From Linum tenue (taxonomy: Eukaryota; Streptophyta; Magnoliopsida; Malpighiales; Linaceae), in the NCBI GenBank assembly GCA_946122785.1, contig CAMGYJ010000009.1:26199633-26263632 (forward strand): a stretch of DNA of 64,000 nt, given 5' to 3'. Below, piece after piece: positions 1 to 11,538 of the stretch (its first letter is position 1; each line of letters starts with the position of its first letter). The notes beneath the pieces are model-generated. The model was not told the origin of the DNA, ran no database searches, and saw only the letters and a program-made list of their open reading frames with translations. The translations under genes were made by a program, and so were the position numbers.

Positions 1-158
1 TAATATCAGTCCTGATCCGTTGCATCCCTTGACAAGAGACATGTTACATTTTCAAGTATGCTTTCCGGCTTTGCAGTTCAGTGAAATTCTTATTTCCCAC
101 CAACTCAAGCCACTGTGTATATGCATATACTTGAACCACATACTTCACCGGAAAATAA

Positions 159-2796
159 TCATGACCTTCGGTCGTTCTTACGCTCCCCGGATCTTCTCTC
201 TTCTGCCTCCCGCCGTTTCTGCTGACTGCATACAAGAGAGAATGTCAACCGTTGGTCAAATCAAGGCTCCTCCTGTCTGGAGGACATATACAGCTTTTAC
301 TGTTTTACATTAACAACCAACAGGACTCGTGTTCACTCAAGCGACTAAAACTGCAGCAGTTAGAGATAAAGTAAAGTTCAGCATGGCACGAAATACTTAC
401 ACAAAAGCTGGATATCCAGAAGGACCAGAACCAGCATTAGCAGAAGACACGGCATGAGCAGCAGCTGCTGTAGCTAAAGAATCTTGCCCACCACCTGAGA
501 GAGAATTCCTTCCATCACCATCCACCTGAAAAGCAACGATCAGAATAGCTGCCTACACAAATAAGCGGGTGGACGAAAACAGAAAAGACGCGGAGAGATG
601 CGGAGAAGAACAAAACCTTATCCCATTTTGACTTCTTGTTTTGCCTACCATTTCGTGAAACTGGTTCTGGTGCTGGTGGCAATCCACTGGCAGCAACTGT
701 GAGATAGCCACCAAAGTATTAAGTACTAAAATACTACAAAATGAAACATCAACTATAATCAACTTGTTACTTAAGACTCCATCATACCTGGAATAGCCAT
801 GCTGAATCTTGAAGGAGGCACCACAATTCCTGGTTGAGTTCCTCCTGGTGCAAATTCAACCTTTGGGCTCTTCTTCAATTCCTGCTCCCTCCTTTCTTTA
901 TCTCGCCTCAAATCAACCTCTGCTTGACAAATACATGAAATGCTGCAGTGTTATACATAGTCACCAACTTAGGTTCAAGTAGTAGATAACTGTATATGGT
1001 GCAGGTGCAGGTGCAGGTGAAGGATTCAAGTACAACAGTATACATAACAAGGAAAGGCACAGCGTAACCAACAAAGCTTACAACGTGCTCCCGTGTAAAC
1101 CTCATATCAAGCAATATCACAAGCAACATAACCCAAAGCAAATGTGCATCTTTGGAAATACAGATAGAGGAACAACTGATTACCTATTTCATCATAGAAG
1201 TCGCTTTTATCATATCCATGGGGGTCAAATACATCTTTACTGAAGCAAGTTCCTATCTGGTCAATATCCTGATATCTAACAGCATCCAGCAAGAAGTCAG
1301 GGTTCCTATAATCCTTTCTATTACGGACCTCTGCATTGAAGCTTCTGCCAATTTTCTTCAAAGTGATGAACTTTGTTATTCGATTCTGCAAGTAGCATAG
1401 CAACACCAAAGCACCGCAGAGAAAAACAAAATCAGTAGAAAGAAAATATAGCTGAATATGATATGCGTAAATCAGGCTGCCCGCTAAAGAATCATATCCG
1501 GGCATCAAAAAGATTAAATAAAATCAAAGTTTGCCTATTGTTGTTTCAATAACAGAAAAACCAAGGTTGGAACTAAGTCTGGATACACAAAACAGTATGT
1601 AGTTATATAAAAGGGATTCAAAATGGACAGCAAGGAGTGACTTACTTGCAACTCTGATGGGCACTTCTCTTTAGGTGGTGGCGGTAGAAATTTATCCAAC
1701 CGATCCGCCTTGCCCTCAGTAAGTCCAGTAGAGTCCTCAACCTTGACAGCTTCCAATTCATCGGAGCTATTGTTCATATTATCTGACTGAGGTGCTTCCG
1801 AGTGATCAGTTAGCTGTGAAGCCTCGGATCCAAATGGCTGACTTGGCCCTGGAATCATCTCTTCTCTACCTGCATCTGCAATGCACAAAATAGAAATTAC
1901 CAAATGGCATCAGATTATTGCAAAAAAAAATTGACAGTCGTCTTGCAGCAATACTAATTATAACTGACCAACATTGCCCCCCAGGAACATCTCAAGAAAA
2001 GAACGCACTAAAAAGATAGACCTTATGAATCTTGCTCCCAAACCCCAGTGTCAGGTTTACACCTGCTTAACGCCCGTGCAAATTTCAACTCTGCAAATTT
2101 CTAAACCATTACCATTGCGGAAAGACTTGTGTGACAGTAGAGCTGCTAGAGATTTTGTATGCATCCACATTTCAGCGTTCTGAATTTTCGAACAGACACC
2201 AAAATTGACCCTAACACAACACTGAAACCATTGAGCTGCCAATTCCAGCAGGCATCAAAGAATAAAAGCGAAAACACAGGCAACGGAAAGTAACAGAAGA
2301 TGATACTGAAAAGCTGAAAATCAGAGTAAAGGCACCAAAGATGAAAACGCTTACCAATTTCACCGTCTTCGGGCTCAGGAGACATTGCAACTTCATCATG
2401 CCCATAGTCTACTATCGTAAGCCTCCCCCTCCCACTTCTCTTCGAACTAACCGCTCGTCCTTCCTGCAACTGCTGCGGGGAAGACGAAGAGAACGAAACC
2501 TGAACCTGCTGCAGCGCCACCTCCTTCGGAGATGCATTATGTTCGCCTGCCGGCGGGGTAGCTCCATTGCCGTACTCATCAGTAACCATCGCGTCGTTCG
2601 CCGAATCTTCTTCCATGTAATTCGATTCCCTATCGTCGCTGCCTTCTAATTGCTGTTGTTGTTGTTGCTGCTGCCGCCGTCGCATCTCTGCTTCTCCGTC
2701 TCCCTGTTCGTCAGGTTCTTCCATTTCCTCGTCGTCTTCGTCGCTGTACACAGACAACAAAGCAATTCCCTCGGCCTCTTTCTTCCGCGATGCCAT
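159..2796 (-). CDS. SAP30BP: SAP30BP/HCNGP-like transcriptional regulator, 7 coding exons
   Basis: Spliced minus-strand gene. Coding exons, in order of translation: 2355-2796, 1646-1875, 1184-1385, 788-922, 617-696, 401-525, 159-225. All have GT-AG borders and matching phases, giving about 426 aa. The N-terminus is acidic with a polyglutamine run (RRRQQQQQQQQL). The HCNGP domain spans the second and third exons (CPSELQ joined to NRITKF, then DVFDPHGY). The C-terminus is basic (QQKRREAEERRS). The last exon is easy to miss: reading through the sixth donor meets a stop a few codons later, but splicing to 225 restores the tail I remember from plant homologues. The family is nuclear and linked to the SAP30 co-repressor and, in animals, to splicing. 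Exons 2 and 4 each have two in-frame acceptor choices (1875/1869 and 922/919). The start at 2796 is the first ATG of the conserved frame; an in-frame ATG at 2853 would add 19 residues. Confidence 0.9.
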
Positions 2797-3070
2797 GGAT
2801 GGAAGGTTTCTAGGTTTAGGGTTTTCTTCTATCTGGACCAAAATTCTTCCCAAGAAGTAAGTAATTAGTTAAGTACGAACGTGATTCTCGACTTAAGCTT
2901 GCTTTCGTCAGAATGGAATCGCGCAGCCGCAGTGCGATGCTTCGAGTTGAAATCCACAGGAACAGACGGAATCTCACCCTCCCTACCGAACTCGGAATAG
3001 CGGGGAAACAGACGGCAGTATTGCCGGGAGGAATCCAAGGGTCTCTGTAACGAATGGGATTAAAGGGTGA
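2797..3070 (-). promoter_or_regulatory. 5' flank of the SAP30BP-like gene with a telo-box
   Basis: Upstream flank of the minus-strand gene. Around 2813-2823 the minus strand reads AAACCCTAAAC, the plant telo-box (interstitial telomere motif), which is common just upstream of start codons in housekeeping genes. No TATA box is clear. The flank is cut at 3071-3079 by the target-site duplication of the MULE that begins at 3080, so the element lies within 300 bases of the start codon. Confidence 0.45.
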
Positions 3071-3757
3071 TATAGTTTGGGGTAGTTATCATAAATGGTC
3101 ACAAATCTTTGCGCTTTGTACAAAACGGTCACAAACCTTTGTTTTTGCACGATTTGGTAATACAAGTTTAAGCGTATAACAAAACAGTCATTCCGTCCTT
3201 CTCCATCCAAAATTCTGTTAATTTAGTCCCGTCAGCAGTCCATGTCATCAAAATTAATAATAAAATAATAAAACTTAACCAAACAACCCATCCCAACCCA
3301 ACCCTACCGGATTCTACCCACCTACCTCTCTCACTACCCAACGGCGGCGCATTCTTCTTCTTTCACCGAGCGGCCGCGGCGGGGATCTGCAGACTATTCC
3401 ACGAAGATGATCGGTTTCGATCGGCTCGTGAAGCACATATGTAGGGGAACGACATCCGAGAGATTGAATGTCGATTGCAGGAATGGCGACGGGACCCGAT
3501 TTTCCCCAACTACTTGGTCGGGGGCCGCACGAAAATCGGTGGCGATTCGACTGAGATCTGACGGCCGGCAACGGAGTTGAGCTACTACAAGAAGTACGAG
3601 TTGAGAGAACCAGTGGAGAGCCATGGCGATTCGTTTTTGATCGACATCGATTCGTTCGGTGATGGCGTTTGACGGCGGCCCCGAGTCAACGACGGAGGCA
3701 GGTGTGGTGGTGAGCTAGATTCTTCTTCTTCAGGATCTAAAGAGCTGAAGCCATGCC

Positions 3758-4953
3758 TAGGCCTGTCGGTTCGGTTTCGGGTTTTCGGGTTAACCCGAAC
3801 CCGAACCGAATTGCACAGTGATGGTTTCGGTTTTTCGGGTTGAACCCGCTATGAAGTTGCATCGGTTTCGGTTTACTAAACCCGAAAACCGAAAAGAACC
3901 CACAAACCCGAAACTGCACACCCTAGTCTTCACGACTTCACCTCCTGCAGTCGGCTCGCCGTCTCTTCGTCTTTGCCTCGTAACAGAGCCTCCTCGCCAG
4001 TCGCCACCATCATCGTCCTCGCCCATCGACGACGAAGAGACAGAATCAGACGACAGGCCAAACGCCTCCTCACTCGCTGCCTCAATCTCGACATCTCTGC
4101 TCTCCCCTGTAATCTCCCCAACTTGTACGTTTTCATTCCCTTGTTTTACTCCTCCTCGTTTCTCGTTTACATGGGTTCCCAGGAAGAGAATCGATTTGTG
4201 GTGTTGCAGGTTCGGGAGCTGGAAAGCGATCCCCTGTTCAATTCTGACCTCACATATGGAATCCCAGTAAGAGAATCGATTTGTTATACATTTCTCGTTC
4301 TGTTATACCTTTCTCGTTCTGGGTTTAGGGAGGAGCAAGGGAATCGATTTTTTGTCCCTGTTCTGCTACTGTTTTCTCTTTCCCTCTTTCAGTTTATGTG
4401 TTTGTTTCTTCTGTGTACTAGAGGGATGGCTGTAATTTTTAGTGGGTAGCTGCTATTTGCAATGTTGTGGGTATTTTGGTTTGTGGTGATTGTGATTCTG
4501 AGTTTTATGCTTGATTATTAGAGACTTTTGATGAGAAGAAATTGTGAGGAGCGGTGGGCAATCTCGTTGGCGAGGGAAGGGGTGGAGGAGAGGAGGGCGG
4601 TGAAGGAGGAGAAGTCCGGGTAAGGGGAGAGGACGGACGCGATGTCGATTGAGGCCGCGGCGGGGATTAAAACGGCGAGGAGTAGGAAGATTGGTGTAGA
4701 TCGGGAATGGAGAATGGTTGGCGGAGGCGCCATTGGATGGCGGTGGAGAGAAGAGAGTAAAAAAAACTCGTTTCGGTTTCGGGTTCACCCGAACCGAACC
4801 GAAACCACTAACTATTTTTTCGGGTTTCTGAACCCGAAACCCGCAGAGCACAGAATTCGGTTCCGGTTTCGGGTTTGAGGGAGGCGGGTTCGGGTTTCGG
4901 TTTTTGTGGTTTTCGGGTTCGGTTACCCGAACCGAACCGAACCGACAGCCCTA
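3758..4953. mobile_element. hAT-like element A (GGTTCGGTTTCGGG word family), nested in MULE-1
   Basis: Ends are TAGGCCTGTCGGTTCGG on the left and, complemented, TAGGGCTGTCGGTTCGG on the right. An exact 8-bp duplication, gccatgcc, lies at 3750-3757 and 4954-4961, the size typical of hAT transposons. Just inside each end, 100-200 bases consist almost wholly of GGTTTCGGGTT-type words and their complements. The middle (about 3930-4740) is exon-like and carries a fasciclin-like fragment. No transposase is present. Confidence 0.85.
4518..4733 (-). pseudogene. captured 5' fragment of a fasciclin-like arabinogalactan protein gene
   Basis: A 71-residue open frame starts MAPPPTILHS, has a signal-peptide core (IFLLLAVLIPAAAS) and continues SIDIASVLSPYPDFSSF, which resembles the beginning of a fasciclin (FAS1) domain in plant FLA proteins. 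Intact members run to several hundred residues, with AGP-type Pro-rich stretches and often a GPI signal. This copy stops after the start of the first FAS1 domain and lies inside hAT-like element A. I read it as a host-gene fragment picked up by the element and not as a working gene. The family call rests on motif memory. Confidence 0.5.
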
Positions 4954-5408
4954 GCCATGCCTGGGAAGAGCAGCAGTCGCAAATGGGGGAAAGGGTTGGT
5001 TAAAATGGGGGGAAGGAATCTTGATACTTTCAAGGATTGGGACAGAGGAAGAGTTCTGGGAAATATTTGGAGAGAGAGATCCACTTCAGATCCCTGAGTT
5101 TTTTACTCGGACTGAAGATAGGTTAAGACGGTTGGGTAGTGAGAGAGTTAGGTGGATAGAGTCCGGGTGGGTTTGGGTTGGGATGGGTTGGGTTGTTTGA
5201 TTAAGTTTTATTATTTTATTATTAATTTTGATGACATGGACTACTGACTGGACTAAATTAACAGAATTTTGGATGGAGATGGACGGAATGATCGTTTTGT
5301 TATACGCTTAAACTTATATTACCAAATCGTACAAAAATAAAGGTTTATGACCGTTTTGTACAAAGTACAAAGGTTTGTGACCATTTATGATAACTACCCT
5401 ATAGTTTG

Positions 5409-5885
5409 GGGACTATTTTGTAATTAGGAAGGCATATAAAAGAAAGGGTCTGCTGTAATGGAGAGTTATCGAATAACAATTTACACAATTTGCTTCTTCT
5501 GCCCTATCTCTTCTCTTCTACTTTCCTTCCCTGTATTCTCCTCTGTTTCTTCTTCCTCCTGTTCTTCCTCTTCTTCTTCAACTTTCTTTCCCTTTCTCAC
5601 TCTTTCTCTGTAACCAAACAACTCGCCAAGACTATTCTTTCTCCCAGGGTGTGACAGTCTCCGGCTGAGAGTCTTAGATTCGGATGATCGGATCTAAAGG
5701 CGGGCTCAGGGCAGCCCAGAGATTGGGAACCGGACTCAAGTCTCGCTAAGCACCGCGTTCAAAGGTGGGCCGGTTCTTTTAACTCATTAAATCTCTAGGT
5801 TGTGGTATTCCAGGCCTAGGCCGAACAGAGCGCAATGTTTCGATTCTCACACCGGTTTGGGAAACTTTGGTTTCCTATTTTCTAC
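5409..5885 (+). other. promoter-like or old LTR-like stretch next to MULE-1
   Basis: Contains a TATA-like tataaaag (about 5436), then a pyrimidine-rich leader with many cttctt repeats up to about 5650, then a GC-richer segment. This resembles the U3-R-U5 order of an LTR or a promoter with a 5' UTR. No second copy was found in the window and no open frame follows, so its nature is unresolved. Confidence 0.25.
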
Positions 5886-8800
5886 TAGCTTATAACCTCC
5901 TCGTTGGCCGGAATGTTAATATTTTAATATTTATATTTTTATGTAATGTTTAAGTTTATTAATTCGTTTAAGTTTATTAAAAATTATTCAATCGAGATGC
6001 TATAGGTCGAACATTTAGGGAAATACCCGTCTCATTTAAGAATATAAAAATGTATCAATGAGCCCATTTTCATAATGATAATTGAGCCTCATTAAAATGA
6101 TATTGGTTAATAGATTGTCAAGAAATATATAATATAAAAACTCATTGGAATTCCCACACGATCCATAGATAGTTTGAAACTGAAATGAAACCTCACAGTC
6201 CCACATAAATGGTTCAAAGCTCTCCTCTATGAATAACATGCCACTAATAAAAAAGAAATGGATTTATAAAAAAAACATAAATGAAGAGTTATTAATTCAA
6301 GTAAATCATACCTTAACAACTCAACTAAAAGGAGACCATCAAAACTTGAGAGCAAATGACAAAATTAGAGTTACATCCAATATACTAATAGACTCGATCA
6401 AAGTAATGAGGCAAAAAATTAGACACTCCTTATCTACAGGTTCTAGTAGTTTGAATAGTGTATCGACCTTAACTTTAGTAAATCAATTAATGATTCCTCG
6501 TTTTAACATAAACATAGGTTATGGTAGTTGCAACATCCATAACACCTAAAGATCCAATAGTTTTCACTCTCCGTTGTACAACCAACTTTCTATCCCCTCC
6601 ATCTTCAATCTCTCGACGCATATGTTTTTAACCAAAACTCAATTTCTGGTCCTCCTTCTGCAACTCTATTTATGCTACTTTGATGGACCTTCTCTCCATG
6701 AACCTGAATTTCTCTTTCAATTGAGTTTCTTGTTAGCTTGATCTCCAACTCCTCAATCATCTTTCTTGTATTTGGCCAACTCATCTTTCTCGGCGCAGTT
6801 TTTATAAGCTCGTAAAACCAACACTCATTTTCAGGTCCATCAATATGCTCTTCTCCTCCTTCTCTGCCTTCACCTTATATAGTTCACTTCCATGCCCTTC
6901 AGTACCCTCTCCATTTTCATTAATATCCTGATTATCTACCAGTTATCTCTCTTCAACTGCTCCGATTTTGCTTCTATGTCTTTCAATACCCTCCTAGTCT
7001 TTGGTTCAATCACTACCCTGACCAACTGTCTCGTCACTGCCTTCACTTGCTGCAAACTACTTCCATGACTTTTTATACACCTTCCTCAAAATTACAATCA
7101 ACTAACTAATGTCAATCCTTAGCCTTGGATTAGTTTTAAACTCTCTATGAACATCTCAATATCACAAAGTCTAAATCTAAATATTATTTCAGTGAATCAT
7201 GAACTTGAGTTTATCAAAATCTAATCCACTCCTTCTAAGTTGGAATTCTCATCCCCCAAACCGTTTTTTTGTTCATTTGACCCCACATAACCATGATGTT
7301 ATACCTCTAACTAAAATAAATCAAAGCATTTTACAAAAAGAAACCGAACCATGAACTTTACCTGCTACCAAATTCAAACACAATTTCTTCCTCTCACCAC
7401 TTCCTTTCCCAAACCCAATATCAACTTTTACTCCAAGTTCACACCCCAAACTCCCAGTGTGTTGCGTGAAAGCTTAATTTTAGCAATCATTATGCTTGCA
7501 ATTAGATTAATGGACACCAACAAGCGCCAAAATTCCACCAGACGATGAGTTGTCTTTACTTTGAGTTTTGTCATAAAACTACTGGCCCGATATGTTTATC
7601 AGTTTGGAGGCCATATGATGAGCAATACCGAATTCGTTGCAACGAAGTTACTGGTCACAGTAATGACAATGTGAAACATGTGTTAACAAACGCGAATAGA
7701 GGTTACTTTTATGGATTGACATTAGAATGATGGGATTGGACAATGAGATCGTCCTTAGTTAAGCGACATGTAAATTGGTTCATTTGGTATGGAGGACACA
7801 AATCGTTAAAATTCTAAATTATTTGTGTGAGTTTGTATTTAGTGTTTCAAAATCGTGGTATATGAGTTAGGTGATTAAAAAATCTAAACCCAAATGAACT
7901 GATCCACGTACACCCCTAGGAAGAGTTTCAAAACTTAGTATTTAACCGGACAAAAATGTTCAGAGAACCAGTCCCCTATAGTTTGCACAAAGATATGATT
8001 GCTTCACTATAGTTCTGGAAATTAATGGTAATTTAACAATTCTATATCGCTTCTACATATTCAATACTATAACTCGATATGAAATATTCGAACCTACAAT
8101 ATTTTGGTTGCAAATTTATGGTTATCGTCTATTTATAAGATAGATAAATTTTGTTGATTTATGGTTAAACTATAATTAAAATAAGATAGATAAATTTATG
8201 GTTAAACTATAATTAAAATAAAAATATATCAAAATCAAAGTATCAAAATACCAAATAAGTACTTACGGAATATTTATTGGGCTAGCTAACTGTTGAAAAG
8301 TTATGTTATTTCATATCTTAGCTTCGTATATATTTTAATTTAAAAAAATACTACAAATCTACATAATCTTGTTGATTTTAAACCTTCATTTTGTTTGAAG
8401 TGACCATGGTTCAAATCTCAATATGTCTATCTTTTTCTGTAAATAAATAAAAAAAAATACAGATAATTGTGAAGACAAAAATGTCCTTCATAATGTCCCT
8501 CTCATTGCAGAAAATTTGAAAAGGGAGATTAATTAAGTTTCAAATAATTAAATCATATACTCTAAATCTATAGAACTTAAACCCTTATATCACATATACT
8601 AAGAACATAATCAATGATCCTGATTCGCCAAAATGTATACAACATACCATATGCACTATATTAGGATTTTGAGAATTATGATATAAGGTTTAGTTACGTG
8701 ATTAATCTATGGTCTAGATAATATTATTTAACTAAGGAGATGCAATAACCCTCAATCCATCGAGCGTACCATAGAATTTCCAAAGTATATACACATACCA

Positions 8801-9218
8801 TTGTTTGTTAAATTTAGTCAATGATAATTGGCTCATTTGTCAATGGTGTTTAGTCTTTCAGTTCTATGCTTATAATTGTCAACCATTAGGGAAATGGTTA
8901 GCCAATGAGTTTTGTTCATTCACTTATAGCATTGAAAATGTCTCTTTACAAAATCATAGATCACAAATGTCGAATTTTATGTTTTGAAATAAAATTTTGT
9001 ATAGCACTTTTGTAAACAATCCTTGTATTCATACAAACTACAAAGTCATGTAACCTAATAAATGAAAAGTTGTAAGACATACATAAACTCAAAATGTACT
9101 ATTTGATTCTTGGTGAAGAATTGTGTGATTAGAGGAACTCACTTAGTTGATTCATAAAATTAGGTATATCATGATGATTCACTTTGTAAATAATTACACT
9201 TATTATTTAATTCGATGA

Positions 9219-9330
9219 TTGATTGGTGCGGTGGATAGTCCTATGATAATCAATCAGAAGGACTCAAGTTCAAGTCTTTGTAATGACATTTTTTCTCGTA
9301 AGAAGATATTTAAGTTCTAAGTTGAACTTA
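9219..9330 (+). mobile_element. possible tRNA-derived SINE remnant
   Basis: Tggtgcggtggatag resembles a pol III A box. About 35 bases on, ggactcaagttcaagtctt resembles a B box (consensus GGTTCGAnnCC), followed by T-rich sequence. No clear target-site duplication or tail was found. Confidence 0.25.
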
Positions 9331-9467
9331 CAAATTTACCCCTAGCTCCAATTAAGGAGAATGCAAGAAATTTAAAATGCTCAAAATCTCAGGAAGTACT
9401 GCTATATATTATAGTGGGATTTGTCTTCTCTTAAAAATTTCAATTTAATAAAGTACTATTAGAATAA

Positions 9468-9500
9468 CTAGTTTTTACCCGATTCGTCGATCGGACGTTC
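9468..9500 (-). mobile_element. possible Helitron 3' terminus
   Basis: Read on the minus strand: CCGATCGACGAATCGG (hairpin CCGAT/ATCGG), then GTAAAAA, then CTAGT. A short hairpin roughly ten bases before CTRR, followed by a T, is the usual Helitron 3' end. The 5' TC end and element body were not located. Confidence 0.35.
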
Positions 9501-10593
9501 ATCTTATTTTGTCATCAATTCATATTTTCAAATTTTCTGGCATTCTCAATAATTTATTACAAAATCAAAAGTTTATCTTGTAGTACTTGATAATTGTGAC
9601 ATTGATAATTATTAGTTCATATGCATTTTTCTTGACCAGTTTATCTTAACTTACTTCTGTCTATATATATTTTATATTAAGAAATTTTTACTACTAAGCA
9701 CAAATTGCTTAAAAGTATTTCTTCATACCGATATTATTAACATAGTAGTTAGAAACTTTAAGCGATTAGCATATTGCTAATATGGAAGCGTAAAATTCAT
9801 CATCTAATGAGTTCAAACTTTATGGTCAACAATATGAAAGGATAATAATTAAGAACATATATATTATTAAATACTAATCAACTAATGTATATCTTAAAGA
9901 AATTTGAGGATGTTAAGAGCTGGCATAAACATATGATAATAGTTTAAGACTATTTTAATTGTCAATAAACAATTTTTAGACTTTTGATTAAATGAATACT
10001 CCATGGCTCAAACATACAATCACTAATGAAGTACATAATAAATTCGTATTTCTCAAATGATGAATCACATGTAAGTTCTGTTGACAAAAAATTTTTCCAA
10101 CCGTCGTTACTTGAATTTGATGGTAAAATTTTGTACGGAAAATTTTTGTTCAAAAACAAAAAAGTATTGGAATATGATACTCTTACTTGTTTTAATCATT
10201 GACAAATTGTATGAGAGATGTAAAATACCATGCAAATGTTGATTGCTCGGGAATAATCATATACAAGATTTCAATCTGTTTTTTGAAACAACTTGTCTCC
10301 ACAAACCTTATTACATACATTACAATAACATCATCCATATTCTCATGTTGTTAATATGGATTTGACACTTGAATTAATGGATTAATATCACAGTTATGTT
10401 GTCGGGTTGAGGGGAAAGTACGATGATATGTACAAATTGTATCTGATTCGTCTATAAGTGTTTACTAAGCATGAATCCGTAACAATAGCTTAAACATGAC
10501 TTAATTTAGGACTGTAGTCTATAGATATCACAATCTCTTTCTCTAACTACAGAAGTATATATATGTTGTATCCGTAAAGATGTACTCTACAAC

Positions 10594-11043
10594 TAGGGCT
10601 GTCCATTTGGTTTTGGTTTTTTGGTTTGAACCGAAACCAAACCAATTGGAAAGCTAATGGTTTCAGTTTTTTGGTTTTAAACCAATAAGCAACTTAATGG
10701 TTTTGTTTTGGTTAAAACCGAAAAACCAATAGAAACCATTAAGAAACCAAAAAGAATAAAATTATTTATCAACAATTTTTTTTTTGTTTCTTTTGACACG
10801 CATGCCAACCAATAATTTGTAATGGTCATTTACCATTATTATGACGTTTATTCAATAAAAAGGAGGGAAATATGAATAAATATGAGTGTATGATTACATG
10901 TTGGTTTTTTGGTTAACCAAAACCATTAAGGCCCTTATTGGATTTTGGTTGCCAAAAACCAATAAGGACCTTAATGGTTTTGGTTTTTGGTTTTTCATAC
11001 TTAATGGCTTGGTTAACCAAACCAAACCAAATTGACAGCCCTA
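10594..11043. mobile_element. hAT-like element B (GGTTTTGGTTTTTTGG word family)
   Basis: Ends are TAGGGCTGTC and its complement GACAGCCCTA, with an exact 8-bp duplication tctacaac (10586-10593 and 11044-11051). At 450 bp it is non-coding. Both subterminal zones are packed with GGTTTTGGTT words and the complementary AACCAAAACC. The short AT-rich centre has nothing recognisable. Confidence 0.88.
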
Positions 11044-11068
11044 TCTACAACCATGTATTACATGTCAC

Positions 11069-11530
11069 TAGAGGTGGCAAATGGATTGGATTGGTGGATT
11101 GGTGGATTGGATTGGTGTATCCATGGATCAAATGGATTGGATCTAATGGATTGGTGGATTCATGGATTGGATCAAGTGGATTGGTGGATTATCCATGAAT
11201 CCAAATGATATCCTCAACCAAGGACCAATATGTAAAATGTAAAAAGTTTAGGTACTAAAATGTCACAATGAAAAATTTTAGGTACCAAAACGTAATTTTC
11301 CAATGATATTTTTCGTATAAAAAATTAAATTTTAGGTACCAAAATGTAAAAAATAAAAATTATAGGTACTAAACCGTAATTTGCCAATGATCCATGGATC
11401 CAATCCATGAATCCACCAATCCAATTGGATTTGGATCAAATGGATTGGATTTAAATGGATTGGATTAGGTGGATATTTTTAATGGATTGATGGATTGGAT
11501 TGGTGGATTGGATTGAAATTGCCACCTCTA
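11069..11530. mobile_element. hAT-like element C (ATTGGATTGGTGG word family)
   Basis: Ends are TAGAGGTGGCAA and its complement TTGCCACCTCTA. The flanking 8-mers catgtcac (11061-11068) and cacgtcac (11531-11538) match at seven positions. The arms are arrays of GGATTGGTGGATT on the left and the same word on the right around an AT-rich centre that repeats 'ggtaccaaaa(t/c)gtaa'. Related decayed copies lie at about 15459-15735 and 61247-61620. Confidence 0.82.
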
Positions 11531-11538
11531 CACGTCAC

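Larger units (their letters stand above)
3080..5399. mobile_element. MULE-1: Mutator-like element with about 230-bp terminal inverted repeats
   Basis: The left end reads GGGTAGTTATCATAAATGG and the right end is its complement. The inverted arms run to about 3310 on the left and from about 5165 on the right. A 9-bp duplication, tatagtttg, flanks it (3071-3079 and 5400-5408), which fits the Mutator superfamily. No transposase frame is visible. The interior outside the nested element (about 3330-3757 and 4954-5160) is GC-rich and codon-like, including a tract at about 3575-3670 that reads YYKKYELREPVE, which I do not recognise. Element 25614-26886 has the same arms. Confidence 0.88.
5886..10585. 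other. gene-poor AT-rich intergenic DNA
   Basis: About 4.7 kb of AT-rich sequence. The open frames are short and unlike any protein I know. A pyrimidine-rich block at about 6550-7450 could be a decayed coding strand of a minus-strand element, but no motif can be read. Weak signals listed separately are possible Helitron 3' ends at 5886 and 9471 and a SINE-like segment near 9219. Nothing else could be supported. Confidence 0.5.

Noticed and set aside
401..525. End of the SAP30BP-like protein at the stop just after exon 6
   Set aside because: A strong donor (GTAAGT) lies there and splicing to 225 gives the tail expected for the family.
3394..3624. 76-codon minus-strand frame with a hydrophobic start in MULE-1
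   Set aside because: Could be a signal peptide but no family resemblance; not called a gene fragment.
9219..9330. Functional tRNA gene
   Set aside because: Only loose A/B-box matches; no cloverleaf with paired acceptor stem could be drawn.
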